Shown here piece by piece: positions 22,998 to 30,849 of a stretch of DNA of 32,594 nt (positions are counted from its first letter, which is position 1; each line of letters opens with the position of its first letter). The translations under genes were made by a program, and so were the position numbers. Under the pieces are notes generated by a model that saw only the letters and a program-made list of their open reading frames with translations, was not told the origin of the DNA and made no database searches. Origin of the DNA: an uncultured Eubacteriales bacterium. GTDB lineage: Bacteria > Bacillota > Clostridia > Peptostreptococcales > Anaerovoracaceae. The stretch is from positions 1 through 32,594 of the forward strand of contig CADATO010000021.1 of assembly GCA_902790905.1 (NCBI GenBank), in the 5' to 3' direction.

Positions 22998-24413
22998 TTA
23001 TTGCATTTCCGCGTCTGCTTCGGCGACCGCCTCTGCGTAGACTTCCATGCCTTCTGCCAGCATGTCGTCCGGCATGATGAGCGGCGGGACCAGCTTCATG
23101 GTGATGCCGGCGCCGACTGCCGCGAAGAACAGCAGGCCTTTCTCGATGCACTTGTTGGTGACCGCCAGAGCGAAGTCCGGGTCGCCTTCACATCTGTAGC
23201 CGCCCTTGGTGAAGGTGCAGGCTCTCGCCATGCCCATGCCGCCGACGTACCCGATGCGGTGCGGGAACTTCTTCTGGAGTTCCTCCAGCTTCTCCTGCAT
23301 GAACTTGCCCTTTCTCTCCGCCTCTTTGTCGAGCTCATGGTCGACCATGTACTTGATCGACGCATTGGCTGCAGCGGCCGCCAGCGGCGAGCCGGAGTGC
23401 GTGGAGGTCATGGTGTTCGGCGCATACAGGTCGAGGATGTCTCTTCTGCCGACGACAGCCGAGATCGGGAGCGACCCGGAGATGCCCTTCGCGCAAGTGA
23501 ACATGTCGGGCAGGATGCCGTAATGCTCAAAGGCGAACATCTTGCCGGTGCGGCAGAAGCCTGTCTGGATCTCATCCATGAACAGGACGATGTCGTATTT
23601 GTCGCAGAACTCACGCAGGCGTTTTGCATACGGGACCGGGATCGGGCAGCAGTAGATGCCCTGATAGGACTCGGTCAGGATGCCTGCGACGTTCTCGGGT
23701 TTGAAGCCGGCATCTTCGATGCACTTGATGATGCTCATCTCGAACATCTTGTCATCGCTGTAGCCTTCCGCTTCGGGATCCGCCCAGTCGAACAGATACT
23801 TGTTCGGGAAGTCCGCGAGGATGATCTCGGGATCCTGATGCTTGATCCACTCTTTCAGGGAGGGCATGCCGCCCATCTCCTGGGAGCCAAGTGTACGGCC
23901 ATGGAACGCACCGTTGAAGGTGATCAGGACGTTCTTATCCATGCCGTATTTCTTATGCGCGTAGGTGCGGGCCAGCTTCATCGCTGTCTCGACCGCCTCT
24001 GTGCCCGCGGAGAGCATGAAGCATTTGCTGTCCGGGATCGGGCTGACGCTGACGATGCGCTCCGCCGCCTTGGCTCTCTCTTCTGTCGGGAAGAGGTAGG
24101 AGCACATCAGCGGTTTGTCGACGACTGCGCGAACCGCCGCCTGGACTTCCGGATTGGCATGACCGACATTGGCGATCATGACGCCGGAACTGAAGTCGAT
24201 CCACTTGTTGCCGTAAGCGTCATAGACATTGGCGCCTTCCGCATGGTCCCATACGACCAGCGGCTGGCCGGTCATCGAAATGGTCTCGTTGTTGCGGAGA
24301 CGCTCGATGACGTCCTTCGATTCCGGTACGGGAATCGGGGTGCAGATCTTACGATACTTTGTTTCTACATGAGGTACTACATGGGGTTCAAATTCAAAGC
24401 TTTTTCCGTTCAT
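22998..24413 (-). CDS. Class III aminotransferase, 4-aminobutyrate aminotransferase-like
   Basis: The 471-residue PLP enzyme has the class III motifs LSAGTEAVETAMKLAR, FNGAFHGRTLGS, VLFMDEIQTGFCRTG (Asp280) and the PLP lysine in FTCAKGISGS (Lys309). It resembles aminotransferases acting on omega-amino acids such as GABA, beta-alanine or taurine. The donor is unknown. It is downstream of dctM with a 100-base gap and should be part of the TRAP operon. The best ribosome site (AAAGGAG) is about 27 bases from the ATG, with a stable small hairpin in between. Confidence 0.85.
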   Translation of the reverse strand: MNGKSFEFEPHVVPHVETKYRKICTPIPVPESKDVIERLRNNETISMTGQPLVVWDHAEGANVYDAYGNKWIDFSSGVMIANVGHANPEVQAAVRAVVDKPLMCSYLFPTEERAKAAERIVSVSPIPDSKCFMLSAGTEAVETAMKLARTYAHKKYGMDKNVLITFNGAFHGRTLGSQEMGGMPSLKEWIKHQDPEIILADFPNKYLFDWADPEAEGYSDDKMFEMSIIKCIEDAGFKPENVAGILTESYQGIYCCPIPVPYAKRLREFCDKYDIVLFMDEIQTGFCRTGKMFAFEHYGILPDMFTCAKGISGSLPISAVVGRRDILDLYAPNTMTSTHSGSPLAAAAANASIKYMVDHELDKEAERKGKFMQEKLEELQKKFPHRIGYVGGMGMARACTFTKGGYRCEGDPDFALAVTNKCIEKGLLFFAAVGAGITMKLVPPLIMPDDMLAEGMEVYAEAVAEADAEMQ

Positions 24414-24422
24414 AGCACTGCG

Positions 24423-24446
24423 GCCGGTTTTGCCGGCACTCTCCTT
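24423..24446 (-). promoter_or_regulatory. Hairpin between ribosome site and start codon of the GABA aminotransferase-like gene
   Basis: GCCGG and CCGGC (24423-24427 with 24433-24437) form a tight hairpin. On the mRNA it lies between AAGGAG (24441-24446) and the ATG (24411-24413). Folding would bring the ribosome site to a working distance from the start. Confidence 0.45.
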
Positions 24447-24513
24447 TCTTTGAACTTCTTACGACTTCTCGTCAGGAAGCCGGTGTGGGGCTTGGTGAGG
24501 GATCGCTCTGTTT

Positions 24514-25797
24514 CTACATCGGACCCATGATGAGTTCGGGCAGGAACTGCGGGATCGGCAGCAGGATGCAGAGCACGATGACCGCCAGCATGATGCCGAT
24601 GACGATCAGCATATGCGGCAGGACGGTCTCTTTCATCTTCGCCTTGTTCATGTTCATGGACAGGAACAGGTAGATGCCGACCGGCGGGGTCAGGCCGCCG
24701 AGCACGGTGCTCAGGGCGAACACAACGCCGAGCTGGTTGAGGTTGACGCCCATCTCCGCGAACATCGGGTAGATGATCGGCAGGATGATCGGAAGCGCTG
24801 CCAGCGATTCCATGAAACACCCGATGACGACCATGATGCCAATGACCAGGAAGAACAGACCGGTCGGATTTTCGGTGATGCTGAGCATCCAGTCGACGAT
24901 CTTCGGACCGACGTTCTCCAGCGCGAGGATGTACGAGAATAATGTCGACATACCGATGATCATCATGACCATCGCCATGTTGACCGTCGAGGTCTTGAGT
25001 ACCTCGATCAGCGTCTTGAGATTCAGTGTCTTATAGACGAAAGCGGCCACGAACAGACCGTAGACGCAGGCGACGCCGCCCGCCTCGGTCGCGGTGAAGA
25101 TGCCGCCCATGACGCCGCCGATAATGATGATTGGCATCAGCAGCGCCCAGATGGAGTGTTTGAACGACTGCCAGACGACGCTGGCGCGGAACTTGCCGCC
25201 GTAGTCGATGTCGTGTTTCTTTGCGTAGATGTAGCAGTAGCTCATCAGCAGCAGGCCGATGATGACGCCCGGGATGATACCGCCGATGAACATGCGCGCG
25301 ATCGACATGCCTGTGATGCAGCCGAAGACGATCATGTCAACACTCGGCGGAATGATAGGCCCCAGGCTGCCTGCGCCTGCCGACATCGCTGCCGTGAAGC
25401 CTTTGCCGTAGCCTCTTTTGCGCATCTCGGGAGCGGTGATGCCGCCGATCGCGGCGATGGTCGCTGCGCCGGAGCCGGAGACACTGGCAAAGATCATGCT
25501 CGCGCCGACCGCGGTGATCGCGGTGCCGCCGCGCAGCCAGGACAGCAGAGCCGCTGCGAAGTCTACTATCTTGTTGGATATACCGCCTTTGCCCATGATG
25601 GCGCCTGCCAGGATGAACAGCGGGATCGCCATGTACGAGAAGGAATTGATGCCTTCAATAAAGTCTTTGACGATCATGAACATGGGCATGGTGCTGCCGA
25701 AGTACAGGCCCACCGTACCCGCGATACCGATGGCGAAGGCGATCGGCACGCCAAAGAGCAGGCAGATGATCAGTGTTGTGACCGTGATCTGGATCAT
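24514..25797 (-). CDS. dctM: TRAP transporter large membrane subunit DctM
   Basis: This is the large permease subunit of a tripartite ATP-independent periplasmic (TRAP) transporter, which uses an ion gradient to import organic acids. The 427-residue chain is almost wholly hydrophobic, with many membrane helices and typical segments FGVPIAFAIGIAG, SGSGAATIAAIGGITAPEM, AGAGSLGPIIPPSVDMIVFG and TPPVGIYLFLSMNM. The ATG overlaps the dctQ stop codon by four bases (ATGA), so the two subunits are translationally coupled. Confidence 0.95.
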   Translation of the reverse strand: MIQITVTTLIICLLFGVPIAFAIGIAGTVGLYFGSTMPMFMIVKDFIEGINSFSYMAIPLFILAGAIMGKGGISNKIVDFAAALLSWLRGGTAITAVGASMIFASVSGSGAATIAAIGGITAPEMRKRGYGKGFTAAMSAGAGSLGPIIPPSVDMIVFGCITGMSIARMFIGGIIPGVIIGLLLMSYCYIYAKKHDIDYGGKFRASVVWQSFKHSIWALLMPIIIIGGVMGGIFTATEAGGVACVYGLFVAAFVYKTLNLKTLIEVLKTSTVNMAMVMMIIGMSTLFSYILALENVGPKIVDWMLSITENPTGLFFLVIGIMVVIGCFMESLAALPIILPIIYPMFAEMGVNLNQLGVVFALSTVLGGLTPPVGIYLFLSMNMNKAKMKETVLPHMLIVIGIMLAVIVLCILLPIPQFLPELIMGPM

Positions 25798-26486
25798 TGC
25801 TTCTCACCTCCCGCCTCATCTTCAGATATTGTTTCGGTTATCTCTTCTATTGGTTCGGCCGGTGCCGGCGATGCCGCAAGGGGCGGTATTTCCTCCGCCT
25901 CGCCGGCAAGCTCAGCTTCAGCCGCTTTTTTCAGTTCCAGTTCGGTCTTTTCCGCCAGTGCCTGCATCTCGAGCAGCGATTCATCGTCTTCGATGCCATG
26001 AATGATATCGTAGACTTTGCGCGGCACCTGACTGCACAGGCTCAGCAGGATCGAAAAGATCCCCGCCACAAACGACGCGTAGATGACGGATTTGGGCAGC
26101 CATACGAGGGATGTGGCTGTTGAGTTGGCGGTCCTGTGGATCAGATCCATCGAAGGGCCGATCAGATAGATCAGGAAGGCAGCTACAATCAGTCTCGTGA
26201 TCAGGTAGTGGATCGCCCGTGCCTTGGGCCACTTCGCAAGAAGGGTCTGCAGCACATCGATGCTGACATGCTGGTCCTCTCTTGTCGCCAGACCCGCGCC
26301 GACAAGCACGACCCACATCATCATGTAGCGAAGGACTTCCTCCGCCCAGACGATCGAATTGTTCAGTACATAGCGCCAAAAGACCATGGCGAAGACAAGC
26401 CACATGAGCGCGAACATCATGATCACACAGAACGCGGTCTGCAGCCACATGATGCCCTTGTCTGCTTTCTTTAATATGTCGAGCAT
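25794..26486 (-). CDS. dctQ: TRAP transporter small membrane subunit DctQ with long acidic tail
   Basis: The 230-residue protein has the four membrane helices of DctQ (TAFCVIMMFALMWLVFAMVF, the EEVLRYMMMWVVLVGAG region, LITRLIVAAFLIYLIG and SFVAGIFSILLSL) and the conserved WAEEVLRY and DQHVSIDVL segments. The start at 26486 has AGGAGG eight bases upstream. DctQ proteins are usually about 160-180 residues. Here a tail of about 60 residues, rich in Glu and Ala (KTELELKKAAEAELAGEAEE, then a Pro-rich part), extends from the last helix into the cytoplasm. Confidence 0.9.
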   Translation of the reverse strand: MLDILKKADKGIMWLQTAFCVIMMFALMWLVFAMVFWRYVLNNSIVWAEEVLRYMMMWVVLVGAGLATREDQHVSIDVLQTLLAKWPKARAIHYLITRLIVAAFLIYLIGPSMDLIHRTANSTATSLVWLPKSVIYASFVAGIFSILLSLCSQVPRKVYDIIHGIEDDESLLEMQALAEKTELELKKAAEAELAGEAEEIPPLAASPAPAEPIEEITETISEDEAGGEKQ

Positions 26487-26507
26487 CCGGTGGTCCTCCT
26501 TTGCTGA

Positions 26508-26543
26508 TAGCATATTGGCTCGCCTGCGCGAGCCAATATGCTA
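26508..26543 (-). promoter_or_regulatory. Perfect 16-bp intercistronic hairpin between dctP and dctQ
   Basis: TAGCATATTGGCTCGC (26508-26523) is perfectly complementary to 26528-26543 across a four-base loop. No T run follows on either strand. Its place after the binding-protein gene and just before the dctQ ribosome site suggests an mRNA-stabilising hairpin that keeps dctP transcripts more abundant than those of the permease. Confidence 0.7.
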
Positions 26544-26590
26544 AAGTTCTTTTGCTTATTTGTCAGCGAAAAGCTTTCCTCAGAAGAGAT

Positions 26591-27640
26591 TTACTGATAC
26601 TTCGCGCTGATGTCGTCGATCTTCTTGAGCAGGTCGGTCAGGCCGTAGCCTTCGAACTCATCGTAGATCGGCTGGCAGGCTTCCTTCATGCGGGCCAGTT
26701 CTTCTGCCGGTACTTCATAGATCTCTACGCCAGCGTCTTCGATGGCACCAATGTACTCATCGTCAGCGGTCGCTCTGATCTCGAAGCAGTAGTCTTCGGA
26801 TTCTTCAACAGCCTCGAGGATCGCATTCTGGATGTCTTCCGGGAAGCTGTCCCACTTCGCTCTGTTGATGCAGATCACATTGTTCGCGCAGAGATGGTAG
26901 GTCTTGGACATGTAGTGGTTGACTTCGTGCCAGTTCTGCTGAACGATGTTCGCGAGGTCGCATTCGCAGGCCTCGACAACGCCCTGCTGCAGTGCCTGAT
27001 AGGTTTCAGAGAATGCAGTGGTGGTCGGGTTTGCACCCATGTCTTCGAACATCTGGACGTAGATGGTCGCGTTCGGGACACGGAACTTCAGACCTTTCAG
27101 ATCCTCAAGCGTCTTGATCGGCTTGTTGACCGAAAGCATGTGACGGAAGCCGGAGTAAACATTGCCCAGGCAGTAGATATCGGTGCCCTCGAGCAGTTTG
27201 TTCATTTCGGGTTTGATGAGTTCTTTGGTAACTTCCTGCGCAGCATCCGGACCGGAGAGCTGGAACGGAAGACCAAAGACAGCAACTTCAGGTTTGTTGA
27301 CTACGGTCGCCCATACAGAGCCTTCGGAGAAACCGACATCGCAGCTGCCTGCAACGACCGACTCAGCAATGGTCTGCTCGTCACCGAGCTGCTCATTCGC
27401 GTAAATCGTGACCTTGACAGCGCCGTCTGTCTTCTCTTCGATGGCATCCTTCAGGAACAGCATCTGCTGATGCTCCAGGGAGTCTTCTGTGTAGACGTGA
27501 CCGATGACCAGTTCATAGGATGCTTCGCCGCCGGCTGCGGAACCTTCATCACCGCCACCGCCGCCTCTTTCGCCGCAAGCTGCGAACGTGATCACCGTCA
27601 TGCACAGGCACAAGAAAACGACAAGTATTTTCTTCATCAT
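26591..27640 (-). CDS. dctP: TRAP transporter substrate-binding lipoprotein DctP
   Basis: The 349-residue protein starts with a lipoprotein signal (MMKKILVVFLCLCMTVITFA) and a lipobox cysteine (Cys22, FAAC), followed by a glycine linker, so it is anchored outside the membrane. The rest matches DctP: LVIGHVYTEDSLEHQQMLF, ANEQLGDEQTIAESVVAG, LKGLKFRVPNATIYVQMFE, GANPTTTAFSETYQALQQG and VEACECD. The Arg in KFRVPN normally binds the carboxylate of the ligand, so the substrate is an organic acid. It is the first gene of operon 2, with AGGAGG upstream and an RpiR-type operator over its promoter. Confidence 0.95.
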   Translation of the reverse strand: MMKKILVVFLCLCMTVITFAACGERGGGGGDEGSAAGGEASYELVIGHVYTEDSLEHQQMLFLKDAIEEKTDGAVKVTIYANEQLGDEQTIAESVVAGSCDVGFSEGSVWATVVNKPEVAVFGLPFQLSGPDAAQEVTKELIKPEMNKLLEGTDIYCLGNVYSGFRHMLSVNKPIKTLEDLKGLKFRVPNATIYVQMFEDMGANPTTTAFSETYQALQQGVVEACECDLANIVQQNWHEVNHYMSKTYHLCANNVICINRAKWDSFPEDIQNAILEAVEESEDYCFEIRATADDEYIGAIEDAGVEIYEVPAEELARMKEACQPIYDEFEGYGLTDLLKKIDDISAKYQ

Positions 27641-27701
27641 GACAACTTCCTCCTATTACTTAACAACGATAACAGGCCTTGGTGGCCTCACCTGTAACTT
27701 C

Positions 27702-27729
27702 ATTATAGCGAAATGAAATATTATTTCAA
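27702..27729 (-). promoter_or_regulatory. dctP promoter with RpiR-type operator C
   Basis: On the minus strand TTGAAA (27724-27729) and TATAAT (27702-27707) are 16 bases apart. The perfect palindrome TGAAATATTATTTCA (27714-27728) covers the -35 box and half the spacer. This is the best of the five operator copies. Confidence 0.8.
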
Positions 27730-27802
27730 TATTTGCTTGCAAAATTTTCTGTGAATTTCATAGCGAAGCCATACACATGTTGGAATTTCAATATTTATTA
27801 AC

Positions 27803-27817
27803 AGAAATTATATTTCA
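27803..27817. promoter_or_regulatory. RpiR-type operator E upstream of the dctP promoter
   Basis: AGAAATTATATTTCA has the GAAAT-N3-ATTTC core of the other copies. It lies just beyond the larA stop codon and about 75 bases upstream of the dctP -35 box, and may act as an auxiliary site for the dctP promoter. Confidence 0.5.
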
Positions 27818-27820
27818 TCC

Positions 27821-29137
27821 TTATACTTCCAGTCCAATGTTTTCAGTGCCCGATTCCTCCACAACCACCGACACACCGTTTGGAACCACTGTGACAGAAG
27901 CGTCTTTGCCCATGATTTCCCGCGCCAGCGCCAGCGCTTCACCGAGGTCCGCCGCATAGTGAATCTTCATGTCCTCGAGCAGCCGTTTGCGCGACGGATC
28001 GCTGACGTAGATGACCGTGTTACGGATGAGGATCCTGGCCATGATCTGCACTTCCCACTGGTCCGGCCAGGTCTCGCTTTGCGGGACTTTCATGATGTCT
28101 GCATAGAGCTGCTGCGGGCTTTCGCACTCGTGCAGGAGCCTGTAAAATCCTTCTCCCCCGTGGCCGTCCGCGAGCGCTGCACACATGATCAGCACGCCGC
28201 CCTCTTTTGCCGTAGCCGCCGCGGCCGTCAGTCCCTTGACGCTCTGGTAGACGTTCTGGTCGAGCGGAGCGCCGCCGTTGGTGGTGATGACGATGTCCGC
28301 AGGGTGTGCCTTGACCTTGCAGTACCCTTCAAGGAATCGCACCCCTTCGGCATGTGCCTTCTCAAAGTCGCCGGCATACGCTGCGACCGTCTTCTTATTC
28401 TCATCGATGATGACATTCACGATGTACGCGAGCTTCGCCTGCCTGGCGGCATCCACCATGTCGATGTGGAGCGGATTGCCCTCGAGGATGCCGGTGCGCG
28501 CATACGGGCTGTCGATAAACGCGCTGCAGTGGTTGCCGAGTACCGTGACCTGATCGCACACGCCGGGCAGCACGCTCTTGCGGCCGCCGGAGTAGCCCGC
28601 AAAGAAATGCGGCTCGATAAATCCTTCCGCCACGAGCAGATCGCATTCCGCCGCCGCGCGGTCGATGACCAGATCCGCCCCGGACGGCAGCACACCGATC
28701 TTCACATTGCTCGCCTCGTCGCGGCAGTCGTGAACGACGATCTTTTCACTGTTTGCGATTTCCTCACCGAGTTTCGCGACGAGTTCTTCGGCCGCCGTGC
28801 CGCGGTGAAACCCGGTCGCCACGAGCAGCGTGATATCGATATCCGGCTGTCCCTCCCGCAGTTCCTCCAGCATGGGCGGGAGGATATCCCTGCTCGGGAC
28901 CGGGCGCGTGTGGTCGCTGATGATGATCGTGCAGGTCTTCTTCCCTTTCGCAAGTTCCGCAAGGCGCGGCGAACCGATCGGCGCCGCCATGGCGCGCCGG
29001 ACGATATCGATGCCCGGCTCAGCCGCTGCGAGTTCGTCGATGCGCGAGCGCAGCACAGCACAGCCATGCTGCCCGTCTGCCCCCTGCTCCGGAAGATCCA
29101 ATTCCAGCCAATCTGTTCCGTACGGGAGTTTTATCAT
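27821..29137 (-). CDS. larA: LarA-family nickel-dependent 2-hydroxyacid racemase
   Basis: LarA enzymes racemise or epimerise lactate and other 2-hydroxy acids with a nickel-pincer nucleotide cofactor. The 438-residue protein keeps the residues I recall as functional in the Lactiplantibacillus LarA, all shifted by three: Asp75 and Arg78 (SDHTRPV), His111 (ATGFHRG), His177 (EPHFFAGYSGGRK), Lys187 and His203 (LGNHCSAF). The substrate may be lactate, malate or another hydroxy acid. The cofactor genes larB, larC and larE are not in the window and must be elsewhere. It follows the Ldh_2-type dehydrogenase gene with a 317-base gap. Confidence 0.88.
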   Translation of the reverse strand: MIKLPYGTDWLELDLPEQGADGQHGCAVLRSRIDELAAAEPGIDIVRRAMAAPIGSPRLAELAKGKKTCTIIISDHTRPVPSRDILPPMLEELREGQPDIDITLLVATGFHRGTAAEELVAKLGEEIANSEKIVVHDCRDEASNVKIGVLPSGADLVIDRAAAECDLLVAEGFIEPHFFAGYSGGRKSVLPGVCDQVTVLGNHCSAFIDSPYARTGILEGNPLHIDMVDAARQAKLAYIVNVIIDENKKTVAAYAGDFEKAHAEGVRFLEGYCKVKAHPADIVITTNGGAPLDQNVYQSVKGLTAAAATAKEGGVLIMCAALADGHGGEGFYRLLHECESPQQLYADIMKVPQSETWPDQWEVQIMARILIRNTVIYVSDPSRKRLLEDMKIHYAADLGEALALAREIMGKDASVTVVPNGVSVVVEESGTENIGLEV

Positions 29138-29454
29138 TTCAGAGTTCCTCTTTGCCTCCGCAGGCGGCGATGTCGTGCGCGGTGTTCACCACGCACCGCC
29201 GTCCGCTTTCATTCCGTGTTCGGACGGCCGGTGCACCTCTGCGGCACGGCGCACCGGCGCCCCAGTTACAACTGTTCGTGCATTGACTTTGGTGAATACC
29301 GCAGGCTGGAAGGAGGTTGTCACGGTGGCTTGCCGTGAGTTTCCCGCATAAGAGTTTGCTGCGCAGGTGCGCAGACGTATGCTGCAGTCCCCCGCTGGAG
29401 GCGGCGCGGGGGGCGTTGCGATTCTATGAAATACGGTGAGCGATTCCGCGTCCT
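29138..29454. other. 317-base gap between the dehydrogenase and larA genes
   Basis: No credible gene is seen on either strand. It contains an 8-bp perfect hairpin (GCCGGTGC 29227-29234 with 29251-29258), GC-rich runs, and a GGAATCGC octamer eight bases beyond the dehydrogenase stop codon. No known riboswitch is recognised and no clear minus-strand promoter is visible, so larA may be read from the dehydrogenase promoter. Confidence 0.5.
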
Positions 29455-30582
29455 TTAATAGTTCCCGGCAAAGACCGCATCATCCTTCGGCGGCACATAA
29501 TCGCCGAAGTACGCTTTCGGATCCATGCCGAGGTAGTCGAGCACGTCGTAGACTTCGACCATGGTGTTCTCATTGACCGGGATGCCATTCTTCTCGCGGT
29601 CCGCGATGGCTGCGATCTCTTTTTCGCCGTGCGTGTAGATGCGTTCCTGGCCCTCCGCCTTGGGGCTGTCGCGCAGCTCCTGCAGATACGTGGACAGGTG
29701 CGCCTTGATGGCCGCCGGGTCGCCGAACGCCGCCGGGTCGATCGCCGCAAAGCCGTGGCAGATCAGGCCCTTGTCGCCCTGCATGCAGTAGTTGGACGTA
29801 TCGCCCATGGAGAGGATCGAGCTGAAGATCTCGCAGAGCATGCCGTAGCCGTAGCCCTTGTGGCTGCCGGTGAGTTCCTTCGAGCCGCCAAGGGGCATGA
29901 TGCCGCCGCCGTTCTTCGCGATGATGTTGGCGAGCACGTCCGGTGCATCGGTGCTGTCGTGGCCGTCCTTGTCGAGCGCCCAGCCCTCGGGGAGCGGTTT
30001 CTTTTCCTTGTTGTACATTTCGAGTTTGCCGCGGGTGACGACCGTTGTGCTGGCATCGAAGAAGAAGTCGTACGGGTCGGCCGGCATCGCGCAGGCGATG
30101 GGGTTGCTGCCGAGCATCGCAAGACGCCCGTAGGTCGGGACCATGATCGCTTCGGAGTTGGTGCACGCAAAGCCGATCAGCCCCTCGTTGCAGGCCATCT
30201 TGGCATAATAGCCGGCAATACCGAAATGGTTGGAATTCCTGGCACTAACGATACCCACACCGCTTTTTTTCGCCTTGTCGATGGCAAGCTGCATCGCTTT
30301 CTTACCGACAAGCTGCCCCATCCCGGCATTGCCTTCTATCACAGCACTCACGGGCGTTTCAAAAACGACCTCGGGAGTGGCGTGTACATCGATCATACCC
30401 TTCTCGATCCCTTTGTGGTAGCGGACCACGCGCTGCATGCCGTGGCTTTCGATGCCGTACATATCGGACATCAGGAGGTTCTCCGCGACCGTCTCCGCCT
30501 CCTCCGCCTTAAATCCGAAGTTCACAAAAGCATCCACCAGAAAGTGATGGAGTGTATCGTAGGACCATTTCACATAACTCAT
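29455..30582 (-). CDS. Ldh_2-family NAD(P)-dependent 2-hydroxyacid dehydrogenase
   Basis: The 375-residue protein belongs to the malate/L-lactate dehydrogenase (Ldh_2) family, unrelated to classical LDH, whose members include malate, ureidoglycolate, sulfolactate and diketogulonate dehydrogenases. Visible are DMYGIESHGMQR (His47), the NSNHFGIAGYYA active-site motif (His119), AMLGSNPIACAMP, DASTTVVTRGKLEM and GSHKGYGYGML. The start at 30582 has GGGAGG seven bases upstream. It heads operon 3, has an RpiR-type operator at its transcription start, and is followed by larA. Together these suggest NAD-linked oxidation of one isomer of a 2-hydroxy acid and racemisation of the other. The substrate is open. 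Confidence 0.9.
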   Translation of the reverse strand: MSYVKWSYDTLHHFLVDAFVNFGFKAEEAETVAENLLMSDMYGIESHGMQRVVRYHKGIEKGMIDVHATPEVVFETPVSAVIEGNAGMGQLVGKKAMQLAIDKAKKSGVGIVSARNSNHFGIAGYYAKMACNEGLIGFACTNSEAIMVPTYGRLAMLGSNPIACAMPADPYDFFFDASTTVVTRGKLEMYNKEKKPLPEGWALDKDGHDSTDAPDVLANIIAKNGGGIMPLGGSKELTGSHKGYGYGMLCEIFSSILSMGDTSNYCMQGDKGLICHGFAAIDPAAFGDPAAIKAHLSTYLQELRDSPKAEGQERIYTHGEKEIAAIADREKNGIPVNENTMVEVYDVLDYLGMDPKAYFGDYVPPKDDAVFAGNY

Positions 30583-30630
30583 CGTGTTTCCTCCCGCAAT
30601 CACATGCGCACGTGTGCATTATGTTATTTA

Positions 30631-30675
30631 TGAAATTCTATTTCATATTATAAACGCCATTTATGAAACAATCAA
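30631..30675 (-). promoter_or_regulatory. Ldh_2 gene promoter with RpiR-type operator D
   Basis: On the minus strand TTGATT (30670-30675) and TATAAT (30647-30652) are exactly 17 bases apart. The palindrome TGAAATTCTATTTCA (30631-30645) begins one base after the -10 box and covers the expected transcription start. Confidence 0.82.
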
Positions 30676-30785
30676 TCACACAGAGCGATTCCGCTTGTAT
30701 CTTTTGTGTACTCCCGCGCGCCCCGCACTTCGGCCTCCCATGCACGTCCGCGCCCCATGCATATCCGCGCTCATCCCGGCGCACG

Positions 30786-30813
30786 AAAAAAGACCCACAC
30801 TTTCGTGCAGGTC
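30786..30813 (-). terminator. Terminator of the NlpC/P60 gene
   Basis: On the minus strand a 9-bp stem with a GAAA tetraloop (30792-30813, two G-T pairs) is followed by six T (30786-30791). It lies about 40 bases beyond the stop codon of the NlpC/P60 gene. Confidence 0.85.
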
Positions 30814-30849
30814 CTGCATTTGCTTTCTTATTAAGGAATCGCCCAGCCT

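Larger units (their letters stand above)
1152..30842. repeat. Interspersed exact octamer GGAATCGC, 17 copies
   Basis: Plus-strand copies start at 1152, 3173, 7725, 8259, 8936, 11737, 12941, 20890, 22108, 28333 and 30835. Minus-strand copies (read as GCGATTCC on the plus strand) start at 1869, 7096, 16291, 21436, 29440 and 30685. About one copy is expected by chance in this length. Seven lie between genes. The copies were counted by eye. Confidence 0.65.

Noticed and set aside
29285-29351. Plus-strand AAGGAGG followed by a GTG and a few codons in the Ldh_2-larA gap
   Set aside because: The frame is eight codons long and ends at a TAA; there is no promoter, so the purine run is probably chance.
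12871-30582. A sulfolactate or isethionate degradation cluster
   Set aside because: TRAP, Ldh_2 and GlcD-type enzymes fit such pathways, but no sulfo-lyase or glycyl-radical enzyme is present in the window.
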